Source of the DNA: Nocardioides sp. Iso805N
GTDB taxonomy: Bacteria; Actinomycetota; Actinomycetes; Propionibacteriales; Nocardioidaceae
Reading direction: 5' to 3'
DNA length: 64,000 bases
Assembly: GCF_000364605.1 (NCBI RefSeq)
Contig: NZ_KB822581.1
Span: forward strand, 62,001 to 126,000
The notes below the pieces were generated by a model. The model did no database searches, was not told where the DNA came from, and was given only the letters and a program-made list of their open reading frames with translations. The position numbers were made by a program, and so were the translations under genes. Below, one piece after another: positions 42,816-50,860 of the stretch (positions are counted from its first letter, which is position 1; each line of letters opens with the position of its first letter).

Positions 42816-43204
42816 CAGGCGCCCTGGTCGGCGAGCTGGGCGGCCCGCTTCCAGGTGTCGCGCAGGTGGCGGGTCAGAGCGACGACCTCGCGCCCTGCCT
42901 TGGGATCGTGACGCACGTTCGCCTGGATCAGGCGGCGCTGGAGGTAGGCGTAGAGCGCCATCAGCTCCCGGCCGCCCGTCCAGCCCTCGGTGTCGAGCGA
43001 GCCCTGCAGGTGCGAGACGATCGACTGGGCGTGGACGTACTGCGTGTTGGCCGCGAGGTTGTCGCGGGCCATCGTCGCGCGCAGGCCGCGCTCGCAGTCC
43101 AGCACCAGCCGGTCGAAGAGCATCACCAGCAGGGTGCCCGGGGAAGCGGTACCCACCGCGTTCTGCGTGTAGGCCGAGCGAGCGTTGTTCTGCATCGTTG
43201 TCAT
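42815..43204 (-). CDS. fliS: Flagellar export chaperone FliS
   Basis: 129 residues from the ATG at 43204. ARSAYTQNAVGTASPGTLLVMLFDRLVLDCERG is the FliS signature, binding the flagellin C-terminus. The all-helical remainder fits. Lies 15 bases after fliD, with a FliT-like gene overlapping its end. Confidence 0.93.
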   Translation of the reverse strand: MTTMQNNARSAYTQNAVGTASPGTLLVMLFDRLVLDCERGLRATMARDNLAANTQYVHAQSIVSHLQGSLDTEGWTGGRELMALYAYLQRRLIQANVRHDPKAGREVVALTRHLRDTWKRAAQLADQGA

Positions 43205-43218
43205 CGAGAATGATCCGA

Positions 43219-44667
43219 TCAGTTGCTGCTGTCGAGGCTGTCGAGGCCGGCGATCTGCGAGCTCAGCCAGTTGGACTGGGAGGTCATGTTGGACATCGCG
43301 GTCTCGAGGTTGGTGTAGGTGGTCTCGAGGTTCTGCCTCTTCTGTGCCAGCCGCACGTCCCACTGGGCGATCTCGTCGTTCTGCTGCGAGATCTGGGCGT
43401 TCAGCGAGTCGATCAGCATCGACAGGCTGCCCTCGCTCTTGTAGGTCTTGGTGTCGGAGCCGGTGCCCACCACCTGGCCATAGCTGGGGGCGCTGGCGGC
43501 CGCGGCGGCGTCCATGACCCGGGAGACGAAGCCGTCCTTGCCGGTGAAGGCGTCGGCGACGCCCTGCGGGTCCTTCTGGTACGCCGTGGTGAAGGCGGTC
43601 TGGTCGAAGGTGATCTGTCCGTCGTTGTCGATCGAGATGCCCATGTTGCCCAGCGCGACGTTGTTGGAGCCGAAGATCGTGTTGGTCAGCGCCGTCGCCA
43701 CCGAGCGAAGGGTGGAGTCGCCGGCCAGGACACCGCCGCCCGAGAAGCTCGCGCTGGTGCTGTCATAGGTGCCGTACGTGGTGTCGGCGGCGATCTTGGT
43801 GAGGATCGTGTTGATCTGCGAGACGAAGGCCGAGATCGCCGTCGCCCGCGAGGACCCGGTGTCGCTCAGGGTGACCTGGCTCGTCTGCGGCTTGTCGGAG
43901 GTGACTCCGGCGGCGACGGTGAGGGTCACGCCGTTGAGCACGTTGGTGAAGGTGTTGGTCCGCGAGCTGATCACGGTCGAGCTGCTGCCGATCTGGATCT
44001 GTGCGTTCTTGCCCGCGTACTGCTCGGTCGGGCCGCCGAGGAGGGCCGAACCGGTGGTGCCGTCGGTGACCGTGATGCTGCCCGAACCGGTGTTGGTCGA
44101 GCTCACCATCAGGCTGTAGCTGCCCGAACCGTCGTTGATCGCGCTGGCGTTGAGCAGTCGGTTGCCGTTGGAGTCCTTGAGCGCGTTGAGGTTGGCGACG
44201 ATGGTCGAGAGCTTGCCGTCACCGATGCTCACCTGAGCGGTGGTGTTGTCCGGCAGCGTGATGTTCAGGACGTCCTTCGTCGGGTCGCCCGTCGGCGTGA
44301 TGACGACGTCGCTGGCGGAGGAGGCGATCGCCTTGTAGTCGTTCTCCGCAGCGGTCGCGCTCTGCAGCGCGGTGACCTGGAAGCTGCCGGTGTTGGCGCC
44401 GGCGGCGGCGGAGGCGGTGATCGCCGTGTTGGACGAGCTGGCGTTGATCTGGGTCCAGGTGCTGCCACCGGAGAAGCTCGCCGCGCTGGTGATCAGGCCC
44501 TGGATCGTGGTGTTGAGGCTGCGCAGCTCGGTGACCTGCGAGGTCTCCTTGGTGACGGTGTTCTTGAGCGTGGTCTGCGGCTGGGCCTCGATCGACATCA
44601 GCTGGCTGATGATGCTGGCCGTGTCGAGGCCGCTGGCGATGCCGCTGAACTGGATCGAGCTCGTCAT
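43219..44667 (-). CDS. fliD: Flagellar hook-associated protein 2 (filament cap) FliD
   Basis: 482 residues. N-terminal FliD_N region (SIQFSGIASGLDTASIISQLMSIEAQPQ), Ser/Thr/Gly-rich central domains, and a C-terminal coiled coil (LSMLIDSLNAQISQQNDEIAQWDVRLAQK) ending SSQIAGLDSLDSSN. Caps the filament and folds flagellin as it leaves. Heads the fliD-fliS operon. Confidence 0.94.
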   Translation of the reverse strand: MTSSIQFSGIASGLDTASIISQLMSIEAQPQTTLKNTVTKETSQVTELRSLNTTIQGLITSAASFSGGSTWTQINASSSNTAITASAAAGANTGSFQVTALQSATAAENDYKAIASSASDVVITPTGDPTKDVLNITLPDNTTAQVSIGDGKLSTIVANLNALKDSNGNRLLNASAINDGSGSYSLMVSSTNTGSGSITVTDGTTGSALLGGPTEQYAGKNAQIQIGSSSTVISSRTNTFTNVLNGVTLTVAAGVTSDKPQTSQVTLSDTGSSRATAISAFVSQINTILTKIAADTTYGTYDSTSASFSGGGVLAGDSTLRSVATALTNTIFGSNNVALGNMGISIDNDGQITFDQTAFTTAYQKDPQGVADAFTGKDGFVSRVMDAAAAASAPSYGQVVGTGSDTKTYKSEGSLSMLIDSLNAQISQQNDEIAQWDVRLAQKRQNLETTYTNLETAMSNMTSQSNWLSSQIAGLDSLDSSN

Positions 44668-44700
44668 GAAGAGATCCTTCGGGTGGGGCGGTGGATGCCG

Positions 44701-44740
44701 AACGGCGCCGGTGTGGCCGGAGAGGCCTCACCGGCGCCGT
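44701..44740 (-). terminator. Strong hairpin terminator of the flagellin gene
   Basis: AACGGCGCCGGTG pairs with CACCGGCGCCGTT over 13 bp, with an inner GGCC-GGAGA-GGCC stem. It lies 50 bases after the flagellin stop. No T-run. Confidence 0.8.
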
Positions 44741-44789
44741 TGCGGGGTGTTGCGTTGCTACTACGCGGCCTGATCGCTCAGGCCATCAC

Positions 44790-45632
44790 TCACTGAAGCA
44801 GCGAGAGGACGCTCTGCGCGGCCGAGTTGGCCTGCTTGAGCATCGACGTACCAGCCTGCGAAAGGATCTGGGTACGCGTGTAGTTGCTCATCTCGGCAGC
44901 CATGTCGGTGTCCTGGATGGAGCTGTTGGACGCCTGCAGGTTGGTCTGCGTGACCGAGAGGTTGTTGATGGTGTGCTGGAAGCGGTTCTGCAGAGCACCC
45001 AGGTTGGCGCGCAGGGTGGAGACCGACTGGAGAGCGGTGTCCAGGTCGTCCAGCGCGTCCGACCACTGACCGGCGGAGTCGGCACCCTTGAGGGAGCCGG
45101 CGCTGCCGAGCAGGTCGGTGCCACCGAGCTTGGTCGAGATGCTGACCTCGATCTGGTTGCCGGCGTCGGCCGTCTTCGAGTTGGCGCCGACCTGGAAGAA
45201 CAGGTCCGCCTTGCCGTCGAGCAGCTTCTTGCCGTTGAACTCGGTGGTGTTCGAGATGCGGTCGAGCTCGGAGGAGAGCTGCTTGAGCTCGGTGGTGATG
45301 GCGGACTTCGCGACCGAGTCGTTCGAGTCGTTCGCGCCCTGGACGACCAGGGTGCGAGCGCGCTGCAGGATCGACTGGACCTCGGTCAGGGCGCCGTCAG
45401 CGGTCTGGACGACGTTGATGCCGTCCTGAGCGTTGCGGACGGCCTGGCCGATGCCGTTGATCTGAGCGGTCAGGCCCTGGCTGATGGCCAGACCGGCAGC
45501 GTCATCCGCCGCCTTGTTGATCCGCAGGCCCGAAGACAGGCGCTCGATCGACGACGACATCGAGCTCTGGGTCGCGTTGAGGTTGCGGTACGCGGTCAGT
45601 GCGTCGACGTTGGTGTTAATGCGGAGGCTCAT
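44790..45632 (-). CDS. fliC: Flagellin
   Basis: 280 residues, ATG with AGGAAGGA 6 bases upstream. Conserved N-terminal D0/D1 (MSLRINTNVDALTAYRNLNATQ, RLSSGLRINKAADDAAGLAIS) and C-terminal D1/D0 (LGALQNRFQHTINNLS, ILSQAGTSMLKQANSAAQSVLSLLQ). The variable centre is short, about 130-190. The exposed Ser/Thr there are likely O-glycosylation sites for the adjacent island. Own sigma-28 promoter, own terminator, and a probable CsrA-controlled leader. Confidence 0.97.
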   Translation of the reverse strand: MSLRINTNVDALTAYRNLNATQSSMSSSIERLSSGLRINKAADDAAGLAISQGLTAQINGIGQAVRNAQDGINVVQTADGALTEVQSILQRARTLVVQGANDSNDSVAKSAITTELKQLSSELDRISNTTEFNGKKLLDGKADLFFQVGANSKTADAGNQIEVSISTKLGGTDLLGSAGSLKGADSAGQWSDALDDLDTALQSVSTLRANLGALQNRFQHTINNLSVTQTNLQASNSSIQDTDMAAEMSNYTRTQILSQAGTSMLKQANSAAQSVLSLLQ

Positions 45633-45638
45633 GGTGAT

Positions 45639-45682
45639 TCCTTCCTGGATTCAAGCCTGGGGTCATGGCCCGTCCGTGGGCC
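45639..45682 (-). promoter_or_regulatory. Candidate CsrA binding sites in the flagellin leader
   Basis: On the transcript, GGCCC-ACGGAC-GGGCC (45682-45667) puts GGA in a hexaloop, and the ribosome binding site AGGAAGGA (45646-45639) holds two more GGA motifs about 30 bases downstream. This two-site plan is the one used by CsrA to block flagellin translation in Bacillus. csrA and fliW lie in the same cluster. Confidence 0.6.
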
Positions 45683-45694
45683 CTGCGAGCACTC

Positions 45695-45721
45695 CCATCG
45701 GCGCGCACGCGGGGCGCCTTA
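45695..45721 (-). promoter_or_regulatory. Sigma-28 promoter of flagellin
   Basis: Minus strand TAAG (45721-45718), 15 bases, GCCGATGG (45702-45695): an exact-spacing match to the FliA consensus. Predicted transcription start about 55 bases before the ATG. Confidence 0.78.
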
Positions 45722-45813
45722 GCCGCTGTCGCGGAATTTTTCGGTACGTCTTCCGCGGCGTGTCGCCTGCGGACGCGTACGCCCTCGACACCTGCCGCGG
45801 GCCGCGGACATGA

Positions 45814-45855
45814 CGAAGCCCGGTGCAGTGACCGAGCGGCCTGCACCGGGCTTCG
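45814..45855 (-). terminator. Hairpin terminator of the sigma-28 gene
   Basis: CGAAGCCCGGTGCAG pairs perfectly with CTGCACCGGGCTTCG over 15 bp around a 12-base loop, 32 bases after the fliA stop. Isolates fliA from the flagellin promoter. Confidence 0.85.
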
Positions 45856-45886
45856 CCCTGGCGGAAGATGTGAGAAGTGGGGGATG

Positions 45887-46729
45887 TCAGCCGGCGGCGT
45901 CGAGTGCGGGGGACACAGACGTACGCCGGGAGGCATCGGCGTGCCGGGCGGCGACCGCAGCGAAGTAGGCCTCGCGGCGGCGGGACGCGCATCCGTTCGG
46001 CTTGCTCGACGGCTTGACCAGGCCCGGGTCGAGCGCGCTGTTCAGCGCATCACGCAGCAGCACGAGCGCCTCGGCCCGCATCTGCGAGATCCGGGAGTCG
46101 GTGACACCGAGGTCCGCGGCGATGTCGGCCATCGGCCGCTCGGAGAAGAAGTAGTCCTGGACCACCGTGCGCAGCCGCTCCGGAAGCTCGGTGATCGCCT
46201 CCATGAGATAGGTCAGCCGCTCCTGGTGCTCGAGCAGCTGCTCCGGGCTGGGGGCGCGGGTGGGGACGAGCTCGTCGAGCGAGGCGGTCGTCGAGCCCTG
46301 CAGGGAGAGCACCTGCGCGCGGGAGACGTCCTCGTCGTTGGCTGTCACCTCCTCGATGCTGAGACCCGACGAGGTGGCGACCTCGGCCACGGTGGGGGTG
46401 CGGCCCAGGGCGCCCGCCAGACGGGTGCGGGTCTCCTCGAGGTCACGTGCGCGGCGACGGACGGACCGGGAGGCCCAGTCGACGCTGCGCAGCTCGTCGA
46501 GGATCGCACCGCGCACACGGGTGGCGGCGTAGCGCTCGAAGGGAACGCCGCGCTCGGCGTCGTACGCCTGCGCAGCCTGAACAAGAGCGGTGAGGCCTGC
46601 GGAGGTCAGGTCGTCACGGCTCACGTGGGATGGCACCCGGCCCATCGTTTCTCGGACAATGTGTCCGACCAGCGGCATGTGGCTGGTGATGAGTTCGTCG
46701 GCGCGGGGGTCGCCTGCTTGCTCGGTCAC
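45887..46729 (-). CDS. fliA: RNA polymerase sigma factor FliA (sigma-28)/WhiG family
   Basis: 280 residues. Region 2 (DDLTSAGLTALVQAAQAYDAERGVPFERYAATRVRGAILDELRSVDW), region 3, and region 4 (LPERLRTVVQDYFFSERPMADIAADLGVTDSRISQMRAEAL) are all present; the DELRSVDW block is specific to FliA/WhiG. It carries about 30 extra C-terminal residues after region 4, rich in Ser/Arg/Ala. Drives late flagellar and che promoters, several of which are visible in this window. Confidence 0.93.
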   Translation of the reverse strand: MTEQAGDPRADELITSHMPLVGHIVRETMGRVPSHVSRDDLTSAGLTALVQAAQAYDAERGVPFERYAATRVRGAILDELRSVDWASRSVRRRARDLEETRTRLAGALGRTPTVAEVATSSGLSIEEVTANDEDVSRAQVLSLQGSTTASLDELVPTRAPSPEQLLEHQERLTYLMEAITELPERLRTVVQDYFFSERPMADIAADLGVTDSRISQMRAEALVLLRDALNSALDPGLVKPSSKPNGCASRRREAYFAAVAARHADASRRTSVSPALDAAG

Positions 46730-47004
46730 GAGAAGGAAGATTGCCTGTCAGGTGACCAACAATGCGAGGCGAACCGGCGGGTAAGCCCCCCTCGCTGGAG
46801 AAATCAGGACCTCGGTCCCGGGTGCCCCTAGTCCGAGCCAACTACCTACCCCCGTTGCCCCGACTACCTGTCGGCGTTGTGGGCCCTTGTCTGTGAGTTT
46901 CCTTGGGTCCGGCAAACGGCTCAGGATCGCCCCGTTCGGGGCGATGGACCCATCGTGCGGGCGCAGGAATGCTGCGCCCGACCCGAGGCCTGAGAGGTGG
47001 ACCT
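46730..47004. other. Divergent regulatory region between fliA and flgN, with leader hairpins
   Basis: 275 bases between divergent genes. On the plus strand two perfect hairpins lie in the flgN leader: ATCGCCCC-GTTC-GGGGCGAT (46926-46945) and GGGCGCAG-GAATG-CTGCGCCC (46959-46979). TCAG-N15-GGCGATGG (46921-46947) is a weak sigma-28-like match overlapping the first hairpin. No clear promoter for fliA was found. Confidence 0.5.
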
Positions 47005-47481
47005 GTGGAGAAGCTGTCGCTGATCCTCTGGCGTGAGCGCGAGCTGCTGGAGCGGCTCTCCTACAAGCTGGAGCTGGAGCAGCTCGTGCTGGCCAGCGGT
47101 CGTACCCGCTGGCTCGCGCACTCCACCAAGGAGGTGGAGGAGGTGCTCGAGGTGCTGCGCGAGACCGAGGTGCTGCGAGCGATCGCCTCCGACGAGGTGG
47201 CCGAGGAGCTCGGCCTGGCGCCCGCGCCCACCCTGGCCGAGATCGCCGAGGCGGCCCCGGAGCCGTGGCGCGGGATCTTCGACGACCACCGCACCGCCTT
47301 CATCACCGCGACCCGCGAGATCGCCGAGCTCTCGGAGTCCAATCGCGGCCTGATCACGGCCGGCTACCGCTCTGCCCGCGAGACCCTCATGTCCCTGGGC
47401 GGCAGCGCCGACAGCTACTCGGCCACCGGCACCGCGGTGATGGACACCCCGCGTCGACGCCTCCTGGATCGGAGCCTGTGA
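47005..47481 (+). CDS. flgN: Flagellar export chaperone FlgN
   Basis: 158 residues from the GTG at 47005, with AGAGG 7 bases upstream. Long helices starting LSLILWRERELLERLSYKLELEQLVLASG, typical of FlgN. It chaperones FlgK and FlgL, whose genes follow. The open frame extends upstream without a better start. Confidence 0.85.
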   Translation: MEKLSLILWRERELLERLSYKLELEQLVLASGRTRWLAHSTKEVEEVLEVLRETEVLRAIASDEVAEELGLAPAPTLAEIAEAAPEPWRGIFDDHRTAFITATREIAELSESNRGLITAGYRSARETLMSLGGSADSYSATGTAVMDTPRRRLLDRSL

Positions 47482-47485
47482 CCTG

Positions 47486-49045
47486 ATGACCGGAACCTTC
47501 GGCAGTCTCAACATCGCCAAGACCAGCCTGCAGTACCAGCAGGTCAACATCGATGTGGCGGACAACAACATCGCCAACGTCGACACCGACGGCTACGTCC
47601 GTCGGCGCGCGGTCGGGGCGGAGCTCGGTGGCAACGAGAGCCCGACGATGTATTCGACCTACACCGGCCACGGCGACGGCGTCACCACCCAGAGCGTGCA
47701 GCGCCTCACCGACCTGCTACTCGCCAAGCGGGCGCGCAGCGAGAATGCGAACCTCTCCTCGCTGACCGTCCAGCAGAACTCGCTCGAGCGGCTCGAGTCG
47801 GCCATCGACGAGCCCAGCGACCAGGGCGTCGCCAACGCGCTCTCCGAGTTCGCCTCGGCCTGGCAGGACGTCGTCACCGCACCGGACGGCACTGCCGCCC
47901 GTCAGTCGGTCGTGGCCGCCGGTCAGACGCTGGCCGCTGCGATCAAGACCCAGGCGACGGCGGTCGACTCGGAGGTCGACGAGCAGGGCGCCGCGGTGGC
48001 GCAGAACACCAGCACCATCAACGCCGACCTGCAGCAGATGGCGCAGCTCAACCACAGCATCTACCTCGCCCAGGCCAACGGCGCCGACGTCGGATCCCTG
48101 CAGGACCAGCGCGACCAGCTCGCCCTCGACCTGGCTCAGAAGTTCGGTGCGGTCAGCAGCGCGGACTCCACGGGTCAGTACCAGGTCGCCATCGCGGGTG
48201 TCACGCTCGTCAGCGGCGGCAACGCCGGCTCCATCGAGGTCGACCAGACCCAGACGGACACCTCGACGACGCCGCCCACCGACACGGTCACGACGCTGAA
48301 CAGTGACGGCACCCTGGTGCGCAACGCCGACGGCACCGTGGCCACCCTGTCGGTGAAGGTCACCCCGGCTGGGAGCCCGACCTCGCAGACGCTCCAGCCC
48401 GGCGACGCCGGTGGTGAGCTCGGTGGCTCGCTGACGCTGCTCAACCAGACGCTCAACAAGTACCGCACCGACCTCAACCAGGTCGCCTCGGACCTGATCT
48501 CGGTGGTGAACACCCAGTACGCCAAGGGCTACGACCAGAACGGCAACCTCGCGACCGGCGAGTCCTTCTTCACCGACGACGGCACCGGCGACTTCGCCGG
48601 CTCGATCGCCGTCGACCCGACGCTCGTCGCCGACTCGGGGAAGCTCGCCGTGTCGGGTTCGGCGACCACAGATGCCAGTGGCAACCCGACCACGGGCGGC
48701 AGCAACAACACCGACAACGCCGATGCGGTCTACCAGGCCCTGATCGGCAAGGACCCGAGCGGTGGCACCCTCATCGTCGGCGGCAAGCCGCTCAACGTCC
48801 AGAGCGAGTACCAGACCCTCGTGTCGGGTCTCGGCTCCACGGTGGCGATGGTCAACACCCAGACGTCCAACCAGACGCTGCTGACCAACCAGGTCAACGA
48901 CCAGCTGGAGCAGACAGCCGGCGTCAGCCTCGACGAGGAGACCATCAACCTGATGCAGGCGCAGCGCGCCTACCAGGCCTCTAGTCGCGTCCTGACGGTG
49001 ATGGACTCGATCCTCGACACCCTCATCAACCACACCGGAGCCTGA
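47486..49045 (+). CDS. flgK: Flagellar hook-associated protein 1 FlgK
   Basis: 519 residues, start 4 bases after the flgN stop. N-terminal axial motif VADNNIANVDTDGYVRRR and C-terminal LDEETINLMQAQRAYQASSRVLTVMDSILDTL are diagnostic. The middle is Thr/Ser/Gly-rich with an inserted TDTSTTPPTDTVTTLN loop. Forms the first hook-filament junction layer. Confidence 0.95.
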   Translation: MTGTFGSLNIAKTSLQYQQVNIDVADNNIANVDTDGYVRRRAVGAELGGNESPTMYSTYTGHGDGVTTQSVQRLTDLLLAKRARSENANLSSLTVQQNSLERLESAIDEPSDQGVANALSEFASAWQDVVTAPDGTAARQSVVAAGQTLAAAIKTQATAVDSEVDEQGAAVAQNTSTINADLQQMAQLNHSIYLAQANGADVGSLQDQRDQLALDLAQKFGAVSSADSTGQYQVAIAGVTLVSGGNAGSIEVDQTQTDTSTTPPTDTVTTLNSDGTLVRNADGTVATLSVKVTPAGSPTSQTLQPGDAGGELGGSLTLLNQTLNKYRTDLNQVASDLISVVNTQYAKGYDQNGNLATGESFFTDDGTGDFAGSIAVDPTLVADSGKLAVSGSATTDASGNPTTGGSNNTDNADAVYQALIGKDPSGGTLIVGGKPLNVQSEYQTLVSGLGSTVAMVNTQTSNQTLLTNQVNDQLEQTAGVSLDEETINLMQAQRAYQASSRVLTVMDSILDTLINHTGA

Positions 49046-49047
49046 TC

Positions 49048-50013
49048 ATGATCACTCGTGTCACCCAGCGGATGATGACCGGCCGCGAGCTCTCCCAGCT
49101 CGGGCAGGCCTCCACCCGGATGGCGGATGCCCAAGAGCAGATGACGACGGGCAAGAAGCTCAGCAGGCCGTCCGACGGCCCGGCCGACACCACCGTGGCG
49201 CTCAAGGCCCGCGCCGGTGTCGCCCAGCAGACGCAGTTCCAGCGCAACGCCGATGACGGCCAGGCCTGGCTGCAGACGATCGACTCCGCGCTGCAGAGCG
49301 CCAACACCCAGGTGACTCGCGCGTACACGCTGGCGCTCCAGGGCGCCAACACCGCCACCAACGGCCAGACCGCCGAGAACGCCCTGGCCGACGAGATCGA
49401 CCAGATCAAGCAGGGGCTGCTGGCGACGGCCAACAGCCAGTACCTCGGGCGCCCGGTCTTCGGTGGCACCACTGCCGGCGGTAGCGCCTTCGCCCAGGCC
49501 GGAGTCACCGATTCCTCCGGCAATCCGGTGCTCGATGCCGACGGCAACCAGGTCCAGCAGGTGCAGTACGTCGGCGACAGCGGCTCGGTGAACCGTCGGG
49601 TCGGCCCCGACACGGTGGTCCGGGTCGACTCCAACGGACAGTCCGTCTTCGGGTCCACCTCGGATGGCACCAGCCCGAGCACCAGCGTCTTCGACGCGCT
49701 CGACAAGCTCTCGACCGCACTGCGCAGCTCGGACCAGGACGGCATCCAGGCCGGCATCCAGGCGATGCAGGATGCGCGGACGAGGATCAGCAGCGCCGCC
49801 GCCGACGAGGGTGCGCGGATGAACCAGATCACCGCTGCGAGCAACGTCGCGGGGGACAACAAGCTGGCCCTCCAGACGGTCCAGTCGAATGTCGAGGACA
49901 TCGACATCGCCGAGGCGACGATCAACCTGGAGACCCAGACGACCGCCTACAACGCCGCGCTGGCTGCGATCTCGAAGACGAGTCAGCAGAGTCTCCTGGA
50001 TTACCTGGCATGA
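49048..50013 (+). CDS. flgL: Flagellar hook-associated protein 3 FlgL
   Basis: 321 residues. Flagellin-like ends: MITRVTQRMMTGRELSQLGQASTRMADAQEQMTTGKKLSRPSDGP and C-terminal EDIDIAEATINLETQTTAYNAALAAISKTSQQSLLDYL. Second hook-filament junction protein. Its stop overlaps fliW as ATGA. Confidence 0.94.
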   Translation: MITRVTQRMMTGRELSQLGQASTRMADAQEQMTTGKKLSRPSDGPADTTVALKARAGVAQQTQFQRNADDGQAWLQTIDSALQSANTQVTRAYTLALQGANTATNGQTAENALADEIDQIKQGLLATANSQYLGRPVFGGTTAGGSAFAQAGVTDSSGNPVLDADGNQVQQVQYVGDSGSVNRRVGPDTVVRVDSNGQSVFGSTSDGTSPSTSVFDALDKLSTALRSSDQDGIQAGIQAMQDARTRISSAAADEGARMNQITAASNVAGDNKLALQTVQSNVEDIDIAEATINLETQTTAYNAALAAISKTSQQSLLDYLA

Positions 50014-50435
50014 TGCTGGCCGTGGCGAGCGACGACGAGGTGCAGGCGTTCACAGACCTGCCGGTCATCGACCTGGTCGAGCCGATGCCGGGCTTCCCGG
50101 ACGACCGACGGTTCGAGCTGAGCCATGTGGACGAGTCAGGCGTGCTCGGCGCGTTGCGCTCGCTCGACCACGACGGGCTGCAGTTCCTGGTGGTACCGGC
50201 CGCGCAGTTCTTCCCGGCCTACGAGCCGGTGGTCTCCGATGAGACCGTCACCCTGCTGGACATCACGGCTGTCGAGGACGTCCTGGTGCTGCTGGTCGTG
50301 CACGCCGGCGAGACGCTCGCGGCGACCACCGTCAACCTGCGTGCGCCGCTGCTGGTCAACACCGCCACGTTGAGGGCCGCCCAGGTCATCCTCGACGACG
50401 CCGACCTGGCGGTCGCTGCGCCGCTCGTCGGCTGA
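50010..50435 (+). CDS. fliW: Flagellar assembly factor FliW
   Basis: 141 residues, ATGA overlap with flgL. PGFPDDRRFELSHVDESG, LQFLVVPAAQFFPAYEPVV and the late TVNLRAPLLVNTATLRAAQVIL match FliW. In Bacillus FliW binds CsrA or flagellin and so frees flagellin mRNA when flagellin is exported. Gene order fliW-csrA is conserved with that system. Confidence 0.92.
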   Translation: MMLAVASDDEVQAFTDLPVIDLVEPMPGFPDDRRFELSHVDESGVLGALRSLDHDGLQFLVVPAAQFFPAYEPVVSDETVTLLDITAVEDVLVLLVVHAGETLAATTVNLRAPLLVNTATLRAAQVILDDADLAVAAPLVG

Positions 50436-50477
50436 GCATCGACCTGGACCTGTGACCACTAGCGATAGCGTGTCCCC

Positions 50478-50711
50478 ATGCTGGTGCTGAGTCGTCGAGT
50501 CGGCGAGAGCGTCGTCATCGGCGACGACGTCACGATCACCGTCTTGGAGGTGCGGGGCGATGTCGTGCGGATCGGCATCGACGCGCCGAGATCGGTGAGC
50601 GTGCACCGCGCGGAGCTCCTCAAGGAGCTCGCTGACACCAACCAGGAGTCGGCATCGCCCAGCCAGGACGCCGTCGCGTCCCTGGCCGAGGCGCTGCGCA
50701 AGCGCCGCTGA
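50478..50711 (+). CDS. csrA: Translational regulator CsrA
   Basis: 77 residues. [37 protein letters not shown] followed by VSVHRAEL, including the RNA-binding R in VHRAE. A ~20-residue acidic/basic C-terminal tail extends past the usual 60-residue core. Represses flagellin translation by binding GGA sites; candidate sites are in the fliC leader about 5 kb away. CsrA is uncommon in actinobacteria outside flagellar loci. Confidence 0.95.
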   Translation: MLVLSRRVGESVVIGDDVTITVLEVRGDVVRIGIDAPRSVSVHRAELLKELADTNQESASPSQDAVASLAEALRKRR

Positions 50712-50722
50712 GGCCCACTTCT

Positions 50723-50739
50723 GCCGGCCTCAGGCCGGC
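50723..50739 (+). terminator. Hairpin after csrA
   Basis: GCCGGC-CTCAG-GCCGGC, a compact 6-bp GC stem (extendable to 8 bp with a 1-base loop), 11 bases after the csrA stop and before the cheA promoter. Confidence 0.55.
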
Positions 50740-50809
50740 GGATCCGTCGACCCCGCGCGCCGACTAGCAGAATGCCTGCTTCTTTCTCAACATCCGGTCC
50801 GAGAACTTG

Positions 50810-50836
50810 TCAACCGGTGAACTCCGCCGCCGATTC
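50810..50836 (+). promoter_or_regulatory. Candidate sigma-28 promoter of cheA
   Basis: TCAA (50810-50813), 15 bases, GCCGATTC (50829-50836). The cheA ATG follows 24 bases later, with GGAAGGGG as ribosome binding site. Confidence 0.65.
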
Positions 50837-50860
50837 CCCCCTCGCAGGAAGGGGTAGTCG

